This document shows, in pieces, positions 12,804-15,631 of a DNA stretch of 15,631 bases. Below the pieces are notes generated by a model that saw only the letters and a list, made by a program, of their open reading frames with translations, was not told the DNA's origin and made no database searches. Both the position numbers and the translations under genes were made by a program. Source of the stretch: Firmicutes bacterium UBA4882 (GTDB taxonomy: Bacteria; Bacillota; UBA4882); contig DHDG01000003.1 in assembly GCA_002399265.1 (NCBI GenBank), positions 1,193 to 16,823 of the forward strand, written 5' to 3'. Within the stretch, counting starts at the first letter, position 1; every line of letters begins with the position of its first letter.

Positions 12804-13199
12804 TTGGAACAAACAGAATACGATGTTTTCCAGGAAATTGTTACTAAACATCTTGTTCGACATCGCAGTATTTTGGATGTCCTTTCCAAATTTCAGGAAT
12901 CATCTGCGCGGGTAAACCGCGCCGTGTCCAAGGCTGTGACCGAATGCGGTTGTTTGCAAATAAACGCCTCACGTCAGCAGGCGCCTAACAATATTGATTT
13001 TCGTGAGCTGAAAGATCACATGGCCAGTCATCTTGAGGGCGAGTTATGCGAAAACTGCCGGGAGGTATTAGAAGCAGAAGTTGGACGAACTCTTTTCTAC
13101 CTCGCCGCTGTTTGCGATTTAAATAACTTGAGTCTGCAGGATATTATGACTAAGGAGTGTCAAAAAATTTCCGCTCTCGGACCCTTTAACCTGACTTGA
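12804..13199 (+). CDS. Small conserved-looking protein with CxC and CxxC motifs, function unknown
   Basis: The product has 131 residues and is mostly helical by composition. The start is TTG 12804-12806, 9 bases after GGAGG (12790-12794), and a consensus promoter precedes it. It contains Cys48-Gly-Cys50 and Cys82-Glu-Asn-Cys85 with His72 and His76 between them, which could form a metal site. The stretch EAEVGRTLFYLAAVCDLNNLSLQDIM at 90-115 resembles the second catalytic helix of MazG-like NTP pyrophosphohydrolases, but the EExxD signature is broken (Glu92, Arg95). I recall similar short proteins next to carD, disA and radA in Clostridia, sometimes labelled with DUF1573; this is memory, not a search. 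It lies divergent to carD and convergent with disA, ending at its own terminator. A role tied to either neighbour is speculative. Confidence 0.85.
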   Translation: MEQTEYDVFQEIVTKHLVRHRSILDVLSKFQESSARVNRAVSKAVTECGCLQINASRQQAPNNIDFRELKDHMASHLEGELCENCREVLEAEVGRTLFYLAAVCDLNNLSLQDIMTKECQKISALGPFNLT

Positions 13200-13212
13200 T
13201 GAGACGATTCCC

Positions 13213-13247
13213 AAACGGCTGCCCCAAAACTGAGGCGGCCGTTTTTT
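13213..13247 (+). terminator. Intrinsic terminator of the small plus-strand gene, abutting the disA stop
   Basis: AACGGCTGCC (13214-13223) pairs with GGCGGCCGTT (13234-13243) with one T-G pair, followed by a T-tract to 13247. The first bases of the tract overlap the disA stop codon at 13246-13248 on the other strand. In the minus direction the hairpin is followed only by GTTTGGG, so it would be weaker for disA. Confidence 0.88.
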
Positions 13248-14331
13248 ACATATAAAAACGGTCCAGATTCACACTGGCCTGTTCCCTCAAACGCTTCAAC
13301 CCATTGCGAATGGCTTTGGCGCGTACCTCGCCAATTCCCTCAACATCATCAAGGCTTTCAATGCTGGCATTAAAAATGTTCTGAAAGCTGCTGAATTTCT
13401 CAACCAGATTTGAAATGACCGGCAATGGCACCCGCGGTATTTTGCGCAGAATTCGGTAACCGCGCGGGGCAACCTGAGTATCCGGGTTGATATTGGCGAC
13501 TGTGAACCCCAACGTCTTGGCAATCAAATTCATGTCCAGCAAATCCTCCGAAGACCAGTTCTGCAGGTGCCTCTTTATTTCCGCAATACATTTTTCATCG
13601 TTATTGACGGCATAATCCCTAATCACAAGATGTCCTTCGTCCTCAATATCCGACATTAGTTCATCCAGCTGCATTTCAATCAGGCGGCCTTCCGTTCCCA
13701 GTTCGTAAACATACCATTGGATTTCTTTGGCAACATGTGAAACCATTTCCGCCCGACGGATTGCATTGGTGACCTCCGCCAAGGTGACCATGTTTTCGAA
13801 TTCCAGTGCCGTTAGTAAGCCCAGCGCTTCATCCAATACGCTGCGGTATTTCTGTAGTGTCTGCAGTGCCTGATTGGCTTTGGCCATGACAACGCTGAAA
13901 TCACGCACCACATAACGCATATTCCCTTTATAAAGGGTAATGACATTGCGGCGCTGTGAAATGGCAATGACCAGTTCCCCGGTTTGAATAGCGACTCTTT
14001 CCGCAGTTCTATGACGGGTGCCTGTTTCGGATGTAGGGATACTGGTGTTCGGAGCCAGTTGGGCATTAGCATAGACTATTTTTGCAGCATCGCTGCTGAT
14101 AACCATCGCGCCATCCATTTTGGCCAGTTCATAAAGACTGGAAGGATCCAGATCAGAGTCCAGCCGGAATCCCCCGTCGACAAGTTCGAGAACTTCCGGG
14201 GTATCTCCCACGACCAATAAAGCACCTGTCCGGGCGCGGAGTATGTTTTCTAATCCTTCATAAAGCGTTGTTCCAGGAGCTATCAGCTTGATTGTTTTGA
14301 TAAAAATATCGTCAGCCCAGCCCTCAGGCAT
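13246..14331 (-). CDS. disA: DNA integrity scanning protein DisA, diadenylate cyclase
   Basis: The product has 361 residues, the family length. The N-terminal DAC domain (about 10-145) has the ATP-binding and catalytic DGA at 73-75 and GTRHRTAERVA at 104-114 with RHR at 106-108. A helical linker follows, and a C-terminal RuvA-like helix-hairpin-helix (VEGIGEVRAKAIRNGL at about 330-345) binds branched DNA. The enzyme condenses two ATP into cyclic di-AMP and slows when it meets DNA branch structures, linking genome integrity to signalling. The ATG has GGAGG 7 bases upstream. It follows radA by 67 bases, and RadA is known to interact with DisA in Bacillus subtilis, so co-expression is expected. 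No terminator separates the two genes. Confidence 0.97.
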   Translation of the reverse strand: MPEGWADDIFIKTIKLIAPGTTLYEGLENILRARTGALLVVGDTPEVLELVDGGFRLDSDLDPSSLYELAKMDGAMVISSDAAKIVYANAQLAPNTSIPTSETGTRHRTAERVAIQTGELVIAISQRRNVITLYKGNMRYVVRDFSVVMAKANQALQTLQKYRSVLDEALGLLTALEFENMVTLAEVTNAIRRAEMVSHVAKEIQWYVYELGTEGRLIEMQLDELMSDIEDEGHLVIRDYAVNNDEKCIAEIKRHLQNWSSEDLLDMNLIAKTLGFTVANINPDTQVAPRGYRILRKIPRVPLPVISNLVEKFSSFQNIFNASIESLDDVEGIGEVRAKAIRNGLKRLREQASVNLDRFYM

Positions 14332-14398
14332 AATAACACCTCCGCTTAATTATTTTGGGCAAATGGGCGCGGGCATTTTCCGAATCCGCCGCATGGTT

Positions 14399-15631
14399 TC
14401 ATTCTGTCAAAAGTTCCGCCAATGCTTCCATTACCGTCCCTACAGCGGCAACTTTAATCGCTGTCCCAGCTGCCTTTTGGGCCTCTCCCAAATTACTATT
14501 CGGAACCACCACTTTCTTAAAACCGAGACGGACTGCTTCGCGCGTTCTTATTTCCGCCTTGGACACTCCCCGTACTTCGCCGGAAAGTCCTATTTCGCCA
14601 AACCCGGCAGTTCCATGCGGGATCGGCCGATCCCTCAGGCTCGACGCAATGGCACCCATGATCCCGATGTCAGCCGCCGGTTCAGACAGACGAAACCCGC
14701 CAATGGCCTGCACATAAACATCCACGTTGCCGGCCCCCAGGTGTAGCCGTTTCTCCAGTACGGCCAGCATCACAGCCGTACGGTTCGGATCAACCCCCGT
14801 GCTTAATCGGCGCGGGTAACCGCCGGTAGTATTGGGCGCCGCCAAAGCCTGGATCTCCACCAGGATCGGCCGTGTGCCTTCCATGGCGACCACTACGGCC
14901 GAACCGGCCACATCAAGTGCCCGACCCGACAAAAACAATTCTGAGGGGTTGGTCAGTTCACGCATACCGCGATCAGTCATTTCGAACAGTGCGATTTCAT
15001 TGGTGGATCCGAAGCGGTTCTTGAAAGCCCGCAAAACTCGATAGCTAAACTGCGCTTCGCCTTCAAAATATAGGACTGTATCAACCATATGCTCCAAAAT
15101 CTTGGGTCCAGCCAAGGATCCGCTCTTCGTGATATGACCGATCAGCACCACCGGAATGCCAGTTTCCTTGGCAAACTGCATCAAGCTTCCTGCGCAGGCC
15201 CGTACCTGCACGATGCTGCCTGGCAGTCCCGCTGCATCAGGGGCAGTCAGCGTCTGAACGGAGTCTACGATTAGCAGCGCTGGACGCTTCTCAACCGCTA
15301 AATTGACGACTTCAGATACGTCGGTTCCGGTCAGGATGAATAAATTTTCTTTCAAAGCGCTCAGCCGCTCGGCTCGCAAACGCAGCTGCGCAGCTGATTC
15401 TTCGCCAGAAACATAAATCACCGGCTGATCCAGTCCGGCAGCAACCTGCATCAGCAGTGTGGATTTTCCTATGCCTGGCTCTCCACCAACCAACACCAAT
15501 GATCCGGGAACAAATCCACCGCCAAGCACTCGCTCAAGTTCTGGCAAACCAACTGTGATGCGTTCAAAATGCTCCGCTGCAATATCGGTAATGCTCTGCA
15601 AACGGCCACCCTTGTTAGCGGTTGCGGTTGC
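14399..15631 (-). CDS. radA: DNA repair protein RadA/Sms (5' end beyond the window)
   Basis: At least 410 residues are visible; the reading frame stays open to the right edge. The N-terminal four-Cys zinc finger and about 45 residues are therefore missing, and the TTG at 15601 is not the real start. The RecA-like core shows Walker A GEPGIGKST at visible residues 50-58, Walker B LLIVDSVQT at 119-127 and the RadA-specific KNRFG at 204-208. The C-terminal part is a Lon-protease-like domain (TGVDPNRTAVMLAVLEKRLHL, then FGEIGLSGEVRGVSKAEIR) that in RadA serves as a structural ring rather than a protease. RadA is an ATP-driven motor that promotes branch migration during recombination. It heads the radA-disA pair; its promoter lies outside the window. 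Confidence 0.97.
   Translation of the reverse strand, partial: ATATANKGGRLQSITDIAAEHFERITVGLPELERVLGGGFVPGSLVLVGGEPGIGKSTLLMQVAAGLDQPVIYVSGEESAAQLRLRAERLSALKENLFILTGTDVSEVVNLAVEKRPALLIVDSVQTLTAPDAAGLPGSIVQVRACAGSLMQFAKETGIPVVLIGHITKSGSLAGPKILEHMVDTVLYFEGEAQFSYRVLRAFKNRFGSTNEIALFEMTDRGMRELTNPSELFLSGRALDVAGSAVVVAMEGTRPILVEIQALAAPNTTGGYPRRLSTGVDPNRTAVMLAVLEKRLHLGAGNVDVYVQAIGGFRLSEPAADIGIMGAIASSLRDRPIPHGTAGFGEIGLSGEVRGVSKAEIRTREAVRLGFKKVVVPNSNLGEAQKAAGTAIKVAAVGTVMEALAELLTE

Overview
The window looks like a stretch of a Bacillota (Firmicutes) chromosome, most likely an anaerobic Clostridia or Negativicutes member of roughly 50% GC. The basis is the gene order on the minus strand: radA, disA, carD, a PIN/TRAM protein, ispDF, cysS, mrnC, thyX, rlmB, and at the left edge what may be the start of sigH. 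This housekeeping neighbourhood is well conserved in the phylum. Strong AGGAGG-type ribosome binding sites, TTG and GTG starts, and a T-box riboswitch fit the same origin. The family or genus cannot be fixed from the sequence alone.

Right part (about 10,600-15,631). The genes are the 3' nine-tenths of radA (DNA repair ATPase), disA (cyclic di-AMP synthase and DNA scanning), carD (RNA polymerase-binding regulator with two tandem promoters) and a membrane-anchored PIN/TRAM protein that ends in a clear terminator. One small unassigned gene of 131 codons, on the plus strand, sits between carD and disA. It has a near-ideal sigma-A promoter, and its terminator abuts the disA stop codon.

Middle (about 7,500-10,621). 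A fused ispD-ispF gene makes two enzymes of the MEP isoprenoid pathway. It converges on a plus-strand gene for an L-fucose/L-arabinose isomerase-like protein (COG2407 type). Upstream of that gene lies an 84-base, perfectly palindromic repeat that resembles a mobile repetitive element. Next to the repeat is the promoter of a cysteine-type T-box leader that controls cysS.

Left part (1-7,475). cysS, mrnC, thyX and rlmB form a tightly packed operon for tRNA charging, rRNA processing, dTMP synthesis and rRNA methylation. The operon continues without a real gap into pxpB-pxpA-pxpC, the ATP-dependent 5-oxoprolinase that converts pyroglutamate to glutamate. After that come a VanW-family membrane-anchored protein and, behind its own promoter, the first codons of the possible sigH.

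The window is mainly ordinary core genome. The points most worth a second look are the placement of the 5-oxoprolinase genes inside a conserved housekeeping operon, the cysteine T-box with its UGGG acceptor-binding sequence, the palindromic repeat, the small Cys-rich gene facing carD, a Ser-rich repeat-encoded tail on PxpA, an Arg/Gly-rich insertion in the IspD nucleotide-binding loop, and an Arg-to-His change at a usually conserved ThyX position. I saw no tRNA, rRNA, CRISPR array, prophage or transposase gene.
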